Numbered from the stretch's first letter, positions 1 through 15,500 are shown. The stretch is DNA of 64,000 nucleotides from Actinernus sp. WN-2022 (GCA_030867875.1 JAOWCC010001634.1:52238021-52302020); one strand, 5' to 3'. The notes: generated by a model not told the origin, from the letters alone. Translations and numbers: made by a program.

Positions 1-39
1 TTTCCAATCAACATCGAAGCTGGGCTCTGAATGAAGAGA
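1..39 (-). CDS. Candidate host exon, cut by the window edge
   Basis: On the minus strand a pyrimidine-rich tract ending in GACAG precedes an open phase-0 stretch reading SLHSEPSFDVDWK up to the window edge. Phase 0 matches the end of the exon at 6086-6196. There is no RCC1 signature in these 13 residues, so the call rests on splice context only. Confidence 0.4.
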
Positions 40-3000
40 CTGTCAACATAAACAAATACAAGCAGCATATGCATTGACTATGATTCCTCGAGTGCATGTT
101 ATGTAATAATCATATGCATTAACTGTGATTCCTGGAGTACATGTTATGTAATAATCATATGCATTAACTGTGATTCCTGGAGTGCATGTTATGTAATAAT
201 CATATGCATTAACTGTGATTCCTCGAGTGCATGTTATGTAATAATCATATGCATTAACTGTGATTCCTGGAGTGCATGTTATGTAATAATCATATGCATT
301 AACTGTGATTCCTCGAGTACATGTTATGTAATAATCATATGCATTAACTGTGATTCCTGGAGTGCATGTTATGTAATAATCATATGCATTAACTGTGATT
401 CCTCGAGTGCATGTTATGTAATAATCATATGCATTAACTGTGATTCCTCGAGTGCATGTTATGTAATAATCATATGCATTAACTGTGATTCCTCGAGTGC
501 ATGTTATGTAATAATCATATGCATTAACTGTGATTCCTGGAGTGCATGTTATGTAATAATCATATGCATTAACTGTGATTCCTGGAGTACATGTTATGTA
601 ATAATCATATGCATTAACTGTGATTCCTGGAGTACATGTTATGTAATAATCATATGCATTAACTGTGATTCCTGGAGTACATGCCATGTAATAATCATAT
701 GCATTAACTGTGATTCCTGGAGTACATGTTATGTAATAATCATATGCATTAACTGTGATTCCTGGAGTACATGTTATGTAATAATCATATGCATTAACTG
801 TGATTCCTGGAGTACATGTTATGTAATAATCATATGCATTAACTGTGATTCCTGGAGTACATGTTATGTAATAATCATATGCATTAACTGTGATTCCTGG
901 AGTACATGTTATGTAATAATCATATGCATTAACTGTGATTCCTGGAGTACATGTTATGTAATAATCATATGCATTAACTGTGATTCCTGGAGCATCGGGC
1001 AGAATCCGACGACATTTTCTCTGTCACGTGACACGGTTTCACGCGCTTGATTCAAATTTCTGCTCGAGCGCACATTCCAAATTACAAAGAAAACTGGCCA
1101 AAACTCGGCTACATGCCGAAAATGTTGTCGATTTTTAGTTTAAACAAAAACTAATACGAAAAATGTAACAGCGGGATTTTAAAGAAGAGATATTACGCTG
1201 TAAATACCGCTAATTTGGAGGTAAATTAAGTGAACTTCTGTGCCATGAAAAAAGAGTTGAAGTTTGACTCTTTTCAGACAGAAAACGTATGGAAAGTGTT
1301 TTCATTAGCTATTCAACACTTATTTTCTCGCGAAATCTTAAGTATCCAAAATTTGTAACAGCGGGAAAAGATTATCTGATTATTCATCTGTTATCGAGTA
1401 TTTTCTTATCTAAATCGTATAAATATTTCTACCATGAAACTTGAATGTTTTTGTATCAGTCAAATCGCCTTCGATGCTTGCATGTTTATTAACTTTCAGA
1501 ATTCCCGCGGGCAATCCTAAGCTCCGCCTCCTGAATTATAACAGGAGCTCCGAAACAAAGGACGGCAGTGAAAAGAGTAATTGGGTTAGGCACTTGTAAT
1601 ACATAATAAGTCCACATTGAAATTTATACATAATAAGTCTAATGAGTCGGTTAACTATTTTAGGGAGCGCCGAGCTTTTGAAAGTTATTATCTGCGCGGA
1701 AGGAGTGAACAAAGATAAATGCATGGCCATTGGAGCTGCATCAGAAAATAAATACACACTAAAAGTGACTTTGCAGTCGAATTTCTGATAGTTTATAAGT
1801 TGATCGAATCCGTGTTTTTCGAGCGAATCTGTTGTTTTTTTTGCGAGCGAATTTGTGTTTTGCGAGCGAATCTTCAGGTTGTGAACGAGCAGTGCTCCGA
1901 AAGCATACACTTGTATAGAATTAAACGAAAGAAGCATAATAAATTCCGTCATACAGTTGATATAGGCTGAATGACTTTTGTAAACATCGGCTCGCACACT
2001 CTATCATTTAGAACCAGCTTCTGATCATAGTTAAGCGGCACTTTGCCTTTGGTATAAAACCAACGCGCTTTGTGAAATTATAAAACTTAAACGAAGAAAA
2101 CAAGTTCAGAAATCAAGACTGCATCACAAGCGATTAAACAAACGGATTGTTTATGTTCAAGCTTTAAAACGAGACCGTGTTTCTGAAATCTGTTTCTAAA
2201 CCTTTAATTAGGTCAGTGATGCGAACTTCTGAATATGATCGTTATTCAGTATGTTTACAAGTGCTGTGATCCTGAACCAACTCGTATTTTGATTTTAAAG
2301 CTACAACATTACAGAACTGTTTCCATACATTTTTATGGTGCGCTCTCAAAGTGAGTGATCATGACTTTTCGTGTTTAATAAAGCGCTTTGGTCAAGAGTT
2401 TAAAAAAACATTTATAGCTTGTATGGAGTTTGAAATCTTTCGCTTGGATAGCTCGTGCGAACAATGCCGAGGTTCACTTTTATTTAACTAGTTTCACAAA
2501 TATGGCTCTAAAATAAAGCTTGCTGAATTTGACTTAGGCTTTTCAAATAAGCTCTAAATGCAGACATTATACTCCATTTTAATGTTGACATGAGTCAAAC
2601 CTCGAACGCAAACGAAATAGGTTTGGAAACTTCGCGCGACAAAACTTATAACCCAAGTAGCCACGGCAAATTGATTTTGCGGTGATCTTTTACTGTAACC
2701 GAGTTTACCTATTTACCCAAGGTCTATTGAAATCTCTTAAAGAGCTTTGGGATTTCAGTTAGTCCCATGACAAGATAGATGACAGTGATTGACAGGCCCA
2801 AGAGCAAGTATGGGAATGAGGTATTCCCAGAAGGATTCCCTAGCAGCCAATCACAAGTGCTTTGCTGAATATCTAATAAGGCGTATCATAATTATTCATA
2901 TCTCACGGACGCGAGAAAATGTCGCCTAAAACAATGGGATTCTACCCGATGGTACATGTTATGTAATAATCATATGCATTAACTGTGATTCCTGGAGTAC

Positions 3001-6000
3001 ATGTTATGTAATAATCATATGCATTAACTGTGATTCCTGGAGTACATGTTATGTAATAATCATATGCATTAACTGTGATTCCTGGAGTACATGTTATGTA
3101 ATAATCATATGCATTAACTGTGATTCCTCGAGTGCATGTTATGTAATAATCATATGCATTAACTGTGATTCCTGGAGTACATGTTATGTAATAATCATAT
3201 GCATTAACTGTGATTCCTGGAGTACATGTTATGTAATAATCATATGCATTAACTGTGATTCCTGGAGTACATGTTATGTAATAATCATATGCATTAACTG
3301 TGATTCCTGGAGTACATGTTATGTAATAATCATATGCATTAACTGTGATTCCTGGAGTGCATGTTATGTAATAATCATATGCATTAACTGTGATTCCTGG
3401 AGTACATGTTATGTAATAATCATATGCATTAACTGTGATTCCTGGAGTACATGTTATGTAATAATCATATGCATTAACTGTGATTCCTGGAGTACATGTT
3501 ATGTAATAATCATATGCATTAACTGTGATTCCTGGAGTACATGCCATGTAATAATCATATGTATTAATTGTAACTCCTGGAGTATATATCATGTAATAAT
3601 CATAAATTATGCATTCATGCACAGTATTAAATTTTATCAGCATGCAGTTTCTGTACATCGAAGTTGGTTTGATATGATTGCTGTTAAAATTAACCTTAAC
3701 CCTTTCAGGCCCAAACACCCCAAATGTCGGGTTTTAGTGGTTACTTGCTTTTGAGGGTTTCAGTCTTGCTAATTTTAAAGAGCAAGGCCCTGAGTTACCA
3801 CACAGCATAATTTATAGACAAGTGATCCTATTGAACTGCATTAGAAATATTAAAAATGAATAATTTCATCTAAATCCTCTTTTCTTTGCATACTGGAAAA
3901 CTGCAAGGACCAACAGACAAAGTATAGTATAGATCACCTTGGAGGGATCTAATCAGCAAAAATTTGTTGACAGTAGACTGATTATATGGTAATGCATGGG
4001 TATATGTATTATATAACCAATATTTTGGCTGGCACGGCCAACCTTCAGGGTTTACAAGTGAATACGCAAGAAAATGGTAAAAATTTAAAAGTAGGGATCT
4101 GATGCTATGGTGTGAAAATACAAACATGGTGATTACATGAGTCATAAGCATTATGATAGATGGATGACTAATAAAGGAGCTTGGAAATATGATATACAGT
4201 ATACATTTATAGTTCTTTCTTTATATTAATACCTTTGGGTTCTAGTGTTTGACTCTCATCAATAAGATGTGCTTCGCAAGCTTTGCATACACTATCTCGA
4301 TTAGAATTAATTAGTTCTAAAGGAATTAATTACATGTCATTAGGAGAGTGATTATTGGCGAGGAAGTGATCCGAGACAGCAGTGGTTTTAGACTGATTAG
4401 ACTTGATATGTTATTAACATATATATAACCCTGCTCTGATGCCCATATCTTCAATCATCCACAAACACTTTAACATACTTTCTTCATCTCATCGATGTGC
4501 TGGCGTGTTCAGGGCTGCACCTTTTGTAGCCTACCATCGCAGTAATAACTTACACAACATTTTAGTTAGGTCCAAACTCCATACTAACAAACCTAATAAC
4601 CCCTGTCACTCATTTCGCTGTGGTAACAATTGCATAACCTGTAAATATATAAATCAGCCAAACAAATTACACATTTCATTCTTCTGGTGAAACCAGATGC
4701 ATCAAAAGTCACATTAACTGTAAAAATATCATCTACATGGTTCAATGCAAACGCTGTGATGCTCAATACATCGGAGAAATTAAACGTCGCCTCAAAGATC
4801 GCTTTAATGAACATCGCCACCCCGTTGATAAACCTTCTAATCAGTCTAAAACCACTGCTGTCTCGGACCACTTCCTCGCCAATAATCGCTCTCTTAATGA
4901 CAAGCAATTAATTCCTTAAGAACTAATTCATTCTAATCGAGATAGTGTATGCAAAGCTCACGAAGCACATCTTATTGATAAGGTCCAAAGGTATTAATAG
5001 AAAGGAAGAACTGTAAATATATACTGTATAGTATTCCAAGCTCCTTTATTAGTCCTCGATCCATCTATCATCACGCTCGTAACTCATGTAATCACCATGT
5101 TTATAATTTTACACCGTAGCATCAGATTCCTACTTTTGAATTTTTAATGTTTTATTGCATATTCACTGACTCGTAAACCCTGATGGTTGGCCGTGACAGC
5201 TGAGATATTGATTATAATACATATACCCATTATCAGCTAAGGCTTTCAAGTTTGCACTAACCACACTTTCTGCCCCTTAACATTTAAACTTGCCTAGCAC
5301 CAAGCCATTCATTCCATAAGTACTTCACTGCAATTAGCTAAATTCATCCACTCTGACCGCAAAGCATGCCGGGAAACCCAACCAATCATTTTCATTCTTC
5401 AATATACATATAAGTATAAAGCCATTGCGACCTAATCAATGGCAAGCAAATGTTGTCCAATATTCAAAAAAGCTATGATACAAGACCTCCATATAAAGCC
5501 CATGCTAAAGTGACAGTATAATTGAGAAATGAAGATCCTTCTCTGTCACAATAACAGGCACGAACTCAGTTCTTCAAGAAAGTGCTGATTTAAGCTTTCA
5601 TCAGACTTAATGATGTCCACCAGCACTATAAATGGGGGAAATGCTTTAAAAAGCCTTAATTCTGAGTGTTTCCTCTTAAACAACTCACTGCTGTGCTTGT
5701 TGGAAAAGCTGCTGATGTGAGCAACATGGTGGACTAAGAAGTATGAGCCCTCAGTATTATAGGTCAGTTGAAAGTTCCATGGCAACAATGACTACAGTTA
5801 TCTTTGGGGGGGAGGGTTCTTTTCAGTGCAGAAATAGCTAAAAATCAGTTTCAAAAACTCAAGGCTTAGAGGGTTAAGGGGTAGATAGCACATGTTCGAA
5901 GCAAGGGTACCTTTATCCCTAGGATAGCGCTAAATCAGTAACTGTAAACTGTACAGTTTCAGGTTAGCGATTTGACCCTAAGGTAGCACTTACCCTTGCT

Positions 6001-9000
6001 TCAAACACCGGGCCCAGGGGAAATTCGCGAAGTCATGAATCAGAGTTCAATACTCACATATGTATTAAGTACTGAATTGCCTCACCTCAGATGAAGTGCA
6101 TATCTCAGTCCTGTTGAGAGCTGGTAAACTTGATAACAGTGTTGGCACAGGTACTTCTTTCTTCCCAGAACCAATCAGCTCAACATCGAGGCCAAGCTAC
6201 AAACAGAAATTGGTAGAATGACTGTTACTTCATTGGTCTACTGCTGATGGTGACATGGTTGAGTAATATTTTCAGCCTGATACTCACACACTACATGAAT
6301 TGACATGCTGCTAAATACTGGCCACCTGTCACTCACTACATGAATTGACATGCTGCTAAATACTGGCCACCTGTCACTCACTACATGAATTGACATGCTG
6401 CTAAATACTGGCCACCTGTCACTCACTACATGAATTGACATGCTGCTAAATACTGGCCACCTGTCACTCACTACATGAATTGATATACCACTAACTACTG
6501 GCCCACCTGTCACTCACTACATGAATTGATATGCTGGTAAATACTGGCCCACCTGTCACTCACTACATGAATTGATATGCCACTAACTACTGGCCCACCT
6601 GTCACTCACTACATGAATTGATATGCTGGTAAATACTGGCCCACCTGTCACTCACTACATGAATTGATATGCCACTAACTACTGGCCCACCTGTCACTCA
6701 CTACATGAATTGATATGCTGGTAAATACTGGCCCACCTGTCACTCACTACATGAATTGATATGCTGGTAAATACTGGCCCACCTGTCACTCACTACATGA
6801 ATTGATATGCTGGTAAATACTGGCCCACCTGTCACTCACTACATGAATTGATATGCTGGTAAATACTGGCCCACCTGTCACTCACTACATGAATTGATAT
6901 GCTGGTAAATACTGGCCCACCTGTCACTCACTACATGAATTGATATGCTGGTAAATACTGGCCCACCTGTCACTCACTACATGAATTGATATGCCACTAA
7001 CTACTGGCCCACCTGTCACTCACTACATGAATTGATATGCTGGTAAATACTGGCCCACCTGTCACTCACTACATGAATTGATATGCCACAAACTACTGGC
7101 CCACCTGTCACTCACTACATGAATTGATATGCTGGTAAATACTGGCCCACCTGTCACTCACTACATGAATTGATATGCCACAAACTACTGGCCCACCTGT
7201 CACTCACTACATGAATTGATACGCTGGTAAATACTGGCCCACCTGTCACTCACTACATGAATTGATATGCCACTAACTACTGGCCCACCTGTCACTCACT
7301 ACATGAATTGATATGCTGGTAAATACTGGCCCACCTGTCACTCACTACATGAATTGATATGCCACTAACTACTGGCCCACCTGTCACTCACTACATGAAT
7401 TGATATGCTGGTAAATACTGGCCCACCTGTCACTCACTACATGAATTGATATGCTGGTAAATACTGGCCCACCTGTCACTCACTACATGAATTGATATGC
7501 CACAAACTACTGGCCCACCTGTCACTCACTACATGAATTGATATGCTGGTAAATACTGGCCCACCTGTCACTCACTACATGAATTGATATGCTGGTAAAT
7601 ACTGGCCCACCTGTCACTCACTACATGAATTGATATGCCACTAACTACTGGCCCACCTGTCACTCACTACATGAATTGATATGCTGGTAAATACTGGCCC
7701 ACCTGTCACTCACTACATGAATTGATATGCTGGTAAATACTGGCCCACCTGTCACTCACTACATGAATTGATATGCTGGTAAATACTGGCCCACCTGTCA
7801 CTCACTACATGAATTGATATGCTGGTAAATACTGGCCCACCTGTCACTCACTACATGAATTGATATGCTGGTAAATACTGGCCCACCTGTCACTCACTAC
7901 ATGAATTGATATGCTGGTAAATACTGGCCCACCTGTCACTCACTACATGAATTGATATGCCACAAACTACTGGCCCACCTGTCACTCACTACATGAATTG
8001 ATATGCTGGTAAATACTGGCCCACCTGTCACTCACTACATGAATTGATATGCCACAAACTACTGGCCCACCTGTCACTCACTACATGAATTGATATGCTG
8101 GTAAATACTGGCCCACCTGTCACTCACTACATGAATTGATATGCCACAAACTACTGGCCCACCTGTCACTCACTACATGAATTGATATGCTGGTAAATAC
8201 TGGCCCACCTGTCACTCACTACATGAATTGATATGCCACAAACTACTGGCCCACCTGTCACTCACTACATGAATTGATATGCTGGTAAATACTGGCCCAC
8301 CTGTCCTGAATCAGCTCTCCCCCAGACCCAAACATGACCCATGGTATCCATGACAACTGAGAACTCTGCACCAACACTAGCAGTAGTGATGATCCTATCA
8401 TTAAGCATCTGCATAACCTTAGGTGACAGCTGTAAGATGGGTGAGAATGGGAATGGCCTTAAGTATAATAATGATGGTACAGTTATATGGTACAATAGGT
8501 ATAAGGGATAATACTTAAAGTGCCTATGGAGTGACAAAACTGACCCCATTTTTAACTTGTGGATGCACGAAAGAGCAGAAACGAGTTATCAGGATGGTTG
8601 GGCAAATTGTGCCACTCACTCACTAAGCTGTTAGCAGAATGGAATGCAACTTGATAATAATAATTTATATTTGATTTAATTAATAATTGAAAATCGATGT
8701 GTAACATTAATTGCTGTTGGAATTGACGTTGTTTCAAGTCCTCATCGTCGGTTCACCTGATCTTGCTACTAACTGTAAAGTGAAGGCAAGCGTATTTCAC
8801 ATACTTGAGCAAGCAACTGTGTTATCCATGTGGGAGATGCATGTGCTCATTCAGCCGCACTTACCTGAGTCCCGCTGATAGTGATGTAAAACCCTTGTAC
8901 GTTTTCATGCCTAACTCGCTTAATATTAATGGGAGGTGGCTCAAACTTTGACATACGTGGTATTGGATCACTTAGTATAATAATAATAAATATATAGAAC

Positions 9001-9526
9001 TTGTATAACACTCTTTTCCAAAACAAAAATGACTAAAACAAAAACAAAAAAGCACAGATCTCAAGTTATAAGCTAAAACAAACTACAATGTACATGTATA
9101 CAGCATAAAATTTATGAAATTAATATGTTTTAAGACTGGATTTACAAGCGTTCAGTGTAGACAAGAGTCTGATAGTCTGGGAGCATTCCACAGCCTGGGC
9201 GCTGCCACAGAGAAAGCTCTATCGCCATAGGTCTTAGCTTGGTTCTACACATTGGAACCTTTAGCAAACATTTACTACTACTTACTACTTCGTGCTAACA
9301 AGTTGTTTAAGTAAATCGGTGCCAACCTGTTAAGTGCCTTAAAAGTAAGTAATAGGATCTTGAAAGTAATGTGCTGAGTGACAGGAAGCCAATGGAGTTC
9401 TATAAGTAAAGACATTACAATGTACAATATAATTTTTTTCAAAATATAATGAACATGTGAAGAACATGTGAAGGTCTAACCATTTTGCAGTTTATGAACA
9501 AGATTGTTTCGCAAAGGCAGCACCTC

Positions 9527-9560
<34 letters not shown>

Positions 9561-12500
9561 TGGCCGGGGTTTGAACTGTCAACCTCCCACACAACAGACC
9601 GGAGCTTAACCACTGAGCTAACTGGGAGGCAGTTGCTAAGCAACATCTATATCTCCCAAAATATAATCTCAGTTATGGTAATTAAGTTTAATGTCAAATA
9701 TTCTGCAGTTCTGATTTGGGTACATTTACCTTTAGAAACAAGAGGCCCTGAGTGGCCTTAATTCAGGCCACCTTGGAATAGATGAATGCATGTAGTTCAT
9801 GGAGTTCTAGCATATTTTTGTGTCATACATGGTTTGTGCTAGGGAAGCCGGATAATAGATGTACATTGTAGTTAGCAAAATATTAGCTACAAATGGCCCA
9901 AAACACACTTTCGTCTTTGCTCACATTCAAACTCTTCGTATTTGCGAAGTCTATCAGTCCCCAGTCCCCCACTCCACAAAGTTTGCCATGTTCACATGCA
10001 CAGTGCTTTCTGATTGGTTGACGGCAAAATACCTTGACACAAAAAATAAAAAAGACTTGCAATTTCTGACTCGTGCCAGCCAAAGGCCTGGCCCGAGTAA
10101 TAAACCACTCTAAACTGTGCATGCATGCATGTAGCATGCATGGTGCATTACAGAACTGTAATTTTGGGCCATTAAACCCAGTTACTATGGAGAGAAGCTA
10201 ACCATTTAATTACTGTTATTATACTACTTTCAGTTTACCATTACCTTACATCAGGCAATCTGCACGCCTAAGGATTGAATTTTAGGTGGTACAGAGGCAT
10301 TATCCTGCATTTCCTAGCTCAATTTAGTGCATTAATGTATTTAGCCATTCTATGCACCATTGTAAGTCACTGTGTAGGTTTTTGCTTGACACAAAAAAAT
10401 AACTCCCTCAACCCTTTTTAAATAATGCATGCAGCCTTAATTGTGATTGCAAATGTAAAAGGCTCTTCTCAAGACTCTTCTTCCTTTGATATTTATAAAC
10501 TTCTGGTGTTGTGATAAAATTTGTGTACCATGATACAAGTTTAGTATACAATTTTCTTCCAAAAGATGGACTGAAAAAGTTGTTCTTAAAGCCTGTCGAT
10601 TTTTCTTGACCACAAATGTAACTGTTAACCTGATTACATGATTCTCGCTCACTAGATTTAAAAACAAAATATTACTAATAATGATTATTTCCACAATCTG
10701 TTGTCCAGCTGAAGGACTAGGTAATGGTGCATGCATGCATGTTATGTACAGTGGTAGTACATTCATGTTATGTACACTACCTGGCTGACATATATACATG
10801 CTGTATGCATGCCAAGAGATTTACATGTATGCCTGCATACATGCAGACACATGCACACTGATAGTGCACTTGCATGTAAAGTGATAGTGCATGTCACTAT
10901 GCATGCAGGCAAGCATGCACATCTCTGTCTGCATATGGCATGTATCATTCCCAGTTTAGAAGAGAGTACCCAACTTTACAAAAATTACAAAATGTTTAGA
11001 AAAAATGCAAAACAAATCTGCTCACCTGTTAATTTAAAATGTAATTTGTCTATTCTAGCCTGTACTGCTTTAAACATTTGAATTCATTCCTACATTGTAT
11101 ATATCTATATCAATTATCAGCCTCCACAATTTGACAGTAATAAGTCTTAATTAGTTTATTTACTGTAATGGTGTACATGCAAGTTGCATTAACCTTCATA
11201 GGTTCTCACTTCTACATCCAGCACAGAACCTAATTTTAGCACTTTAATAATACAATATAATACAGCTGAACTTAAATGAAAGTGTCCAAAATAAGACTGA
11301 ATTTGAATGATGGCTGCTGATCAACAGCAATATCATCATCATAACAATAATAATAATTTATTCATCAACAATAGTAACAAAATGACTGTGACAGTTATGG
11401 AACACAGACCTGGTGTTCCATCTTTGTAGAATGTCCAAGCTGACCATGGTCATTGAAGCCCCAGGTATACACTTGCCGTGACTCAGTGACAGCAAGATAA
11501 TGCCAGTTGCCACAGTGGATCTGATGTGTACAAACACAGTTAGATAATGTGAGTCATTGCTCCATGTTACTTACTTTATAGACCAACAAATGTGCTAAAC
11601 CCAATGTGTGTGCCATACTTCCTTAATAGGTGAAGAGAAAGAGCAGTCCATCTGTACAGGAAGTAATCGATGAGACAAAACACTTGACGATGATGGACCC
11701 TGCATAGACCTTTTGGCACGGAACTCTTGCCTCTGGAATAAAAAAGAATCAATACCAAGTATTTTACAATTATATTATATAATGGCAAGGATAGAGTGAA
11801 CTAATAGCTTAACATCTATTAAACTGTTTAATTCACTACATACCATATGGAACCTGAAGTAGTGAGGACTCCTACCAAAGTTATACACTTTCTGTTCTGA
11901 TGTTACTGCAACCTAAAGGGGAACAATTAGTAGCATAGACTGTGTGATCTAAACATCATGCATTTTTATACACGCAGTGTAAATAGTGTATAATTGGTTC
12001 TCGTTTTTCCTTCTTCTTACTAGTAGCTAACAGGGCTCGACCTTAACGGTAGTCAACTAGCCAAATACTAGTGGATTTTCAGTTTTGGCTAGTGGAAGTT
12101 GCTTGTTACTAGCCATGTTGGCTACTAAATGTTCTGTTACAACTTTTCTAGTAACTGTAAAATGCCATGATCATACCTTTGTTGTTATACAGTCTGCACA
12201 AATACTGGCATATAATTAAGTAGAAACGATTACTCCTTCACGATTTATAGCCATTTTGAAAAATTAAGAACTCGGCTGAAGAGACTGGATTCTAGCTAAT
12301 CCATCATGCAGTACTGTCATCAATCAAGCCACCATCTTGTTTTTTTCTGCTTCAATAGATATGTAGGTCTGTATTGACTATTGTTTTTGATGCTTCAATG
12401 GATATTAGAGACTTATCTTCCACAAATTCCTCTAACAGTTTGAAAAGAAGAGTAAGTGATGATTCTAGTTAAGGAAAAACTTTGAAGAACTTCCTGTAAT

Positions 12501-15500
12501 GTAGGCTCTATATAACGAGTGCTCCTATTTTTATGACTAGCAGAAAGGTCTCTTTGGCTAGTGAAAATTTTCATGTTACTCGCCATAAGCCAACTAGCCA
12601 AAAAAGTTAAGGTCGAGCCCTGAGCTAAGCTCATATCAACCAGTTTTTGCCCATATCTGTTTGATACATATCATAATTTAGGTTATCTTCCTCTGGTTTT
12701 CCGTGTTAATTATTATGTAGCTATATATATTTATATTTCGTAGGCAATTATGTGACCAGACAATAAGGGAGCATAGGGGAGGGGGGGGGGGGGGGGGGGG
12801 AGGAGGAGGAGGAGGATTGCTAACGACGACGATTGCTGTTGATGCAATCTGACCATGTCATCTCAAACACTGTCAGCATGCATGCTGGAAAGTTTGAATT
12901 TTTTCCATTTCCGTTTTCTTCACTTTTCTTCTGAACCTTTTTCACTGATTTCCCTTTATTCTATCAGTTATTTTTTAAATGTTTGTTTTCTTTATATAAT
13001 CATCTGTTATTTTCGGGTCATTACTTTGGTTCAGATAGTTGGGAGTTCTGCTTTTAGGCATGCCTAAATATATATTATAAATTTAGTCTACGAGTACAAT
13101 CATGTTATGACCATTTGTAACAAAAATATATTGTTACTTCTTTCACAAGAAATAACATTTCTTTTAGTGCTTACTGTTTCAAAAGACCCACAGCAAATTA
13201 GGTAGACATATTCTTTCTGTAGAGCCTCAACTAGTTGTGGCAAGGATCGTTTTGTTGTTGTACCCAGGCCAAGCTGGCCATACAGACCTAAGGGAGAGAG
13301 ATGCATTGCAGGCATAATAAGAAAATGATTATTGTAATAATTTGGAGAGTAGGCCATTCCAGCAGCTGAACACCGATCGATCAACCATTGGTTAAGTGAC
13401 TTATTGACCATAGACAAGCATGATTGGCCAATCAATAAACCATTGGTTAAGTGACTCATCGACCATAGATAAGCATAATTGGCCAATCAACCAACCATTG
13501 GTTAAGTGACTCATTGACCATAGACAAGCGTGATTGGCCAATCAATCAACCATTGGTTAACTCTTTAAGCCCCGAGGGCTTTCAACTGATTTTTGGCTCA
13601 TTCTAGACTGCAACAAACCCTCCCCCCCTAAGAAAACTGTAGTCACTGTTACCATGGAATTTTCATCTGACCAACAATACTGGGGGCTCAAAGTTTTTTG
13701 TCGGCCATTTTGGATACGTTGACGTCACATTGCTATGGAGCTGGAGGGAAGTTTGTTTGGGGGAAAACAGAATTTAAGGCTTTTTAAAGCCTTTTTGTTT
13801 CATTTTTAGAGTGCTGGAGGACATCATTAAGTCTGATGAGAGCTTGAATCAGTACTTTCTCGAAGAACTGAGTCTGTGCCTGCTATTGTGATAGAGAAAG
13901 AGCCTCCATTTTCCACTCGTGAATGGGCCAGGACGTCTTCTGTCACTTTAGCGTGAGCTTTATAAATGGAGGTCTGGAGCCACCTATCATAGCTTTTTTG
14001 GAATATTGGACAACATTTACTTGCCATTGATTGCAATATGAAGCTATTAGGTCGAAATGGCTTTAGACTTAGTATATATTTTGAAGAATGAAGATGGGGG
14101 AAGGGCCATGTCACTGTTTGGTAGGATTTCCCGGCATGCTTTGCGGTCATTATGGATGAATTTAGCTTGCTGTGAAGTGCTTGTGGACAGAATGGCTTGG
14201 TGCTGGGCAAGTTTAGGTGTTGGGAGACAGAAAGTGAGGTTAGTGCAAACATGAAACTCTACATTTTATGTGAAATATGCATTTTTGTGAGAAAATTTAG
14301 AATCTGAGGGGAAATATTTGTTTCTGTAACTGTCATTTTAGTCCCTTTTTCTGAAGTGAAATAATGTCAACTATATAGTTAACTTATGCAAAGAAAGGGG
14401 GATTTAGATGAAATTATTCATTTTTAATATGCCTAATGCAGTTCAATAGGATCATTGGTCTATACATTAAGGTGTGTGGGAATCTCAGGGCATTGCTCTT
14501 TGAACTTAGTCAGATTTATACCCTCAAAGCAAGTAACATAGTGACATATGGCACTCTTGGGGCTTAAAGGGTTAAGTGACTCATCAACCATAGACAAGCG
14601 TGATTGCCAATAAATCAACCATTGGTTAAGTGACTCATCGACCATAGACAAGCGTGATTGGCCAATCAATCAACCATATTTGACTGTGGTCAGTCATAGT
14701 TGACCAACCAATTAGGTTGCCAACAATCGACTGATAACCACGATCATCTTAAGACACTGGTGATTGACAATGGTTGGCTTTGATTGACCACAATCGATCT
14801 TGGGTGACTTAGAGAATGATCAATCACATTTGACAGGTCCAAGTTAAAAGTATTCAAAGGCAGCCACTTTAAAAAAAAGTTTGTTTTGCTAAGCCCTCTG
14901 CAAAACTTTTCTTGACATTCGAAAATGTAATTTTAAAGCAGCGACTAAGCACAGTAGACCATGATTGACCATAACCAATGGATGGACTATAGTCGACCAT
15001 GATCAATAGTAGTCAGTTGGTTGATCAGTGCTATTACACTTTGCATGTATAATTGTACTGTGTGAAAGAGAAGACCATATGCTTACCTCCACCAAATGTG
15101 AACACCTGACCCTAACGAATGGAACAAAAATGTTATGTGAACACCTGACAAATGGAACAACAATATTACATGTAGTTCTACATATTCTAAACTAAAGTAG
15201 TATAGCCGGGAGTAAAATGATACCACCTCATATTTTATCCACCAGAGAACCGTTTTTAGCCCCCCTCCTCCAACATCTTTTTGGCAATTTAGTGAATTTT
15301 GACCACAAAATAGGCAAAAAACACCTAAGTGTGGCCAAAATTTTTATATGGTCCAACAAAATGTTGAGGTCGGGGGACTAAAAACGGCTCACTGGTGGAT
15401 AAAATATGAGGCAGTATCATTTATACTCCCGGCTATACTACTAGGAATGACGCAGAAATAACGACCCTACGGTGGTATCTACGCCTGTGTGATCTACTAA

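Noticed and set aside
43..687. 214-residue frame of a 15-residue repeat (and its 258-residue sister at 2942-3718) as a repetitive protein
   Set aside because: The unit is 45 bp with no stops in this frame; there is no start context, flanking coding sequence or exon evidence.
6286..8300. CRISPR-like array
   Set aside because: The units are contiguous tandem repeats with no unique spacers, inside a eukaryotic intron.
10763..11081. Opposed Cys/His-rich frames
   Set aside because: Low-complexity ATGCATGC tract read on both strands; no family motif or splice context.
15196..15442. Left palindrome as an independent MITE insertion
   Set aside because: Flanks (ACTAA and AGGAA) do not match; the same unit lies at the other end in inverse orientation and the outer flanks match each other, so it belongs to the element's terminal repeat.
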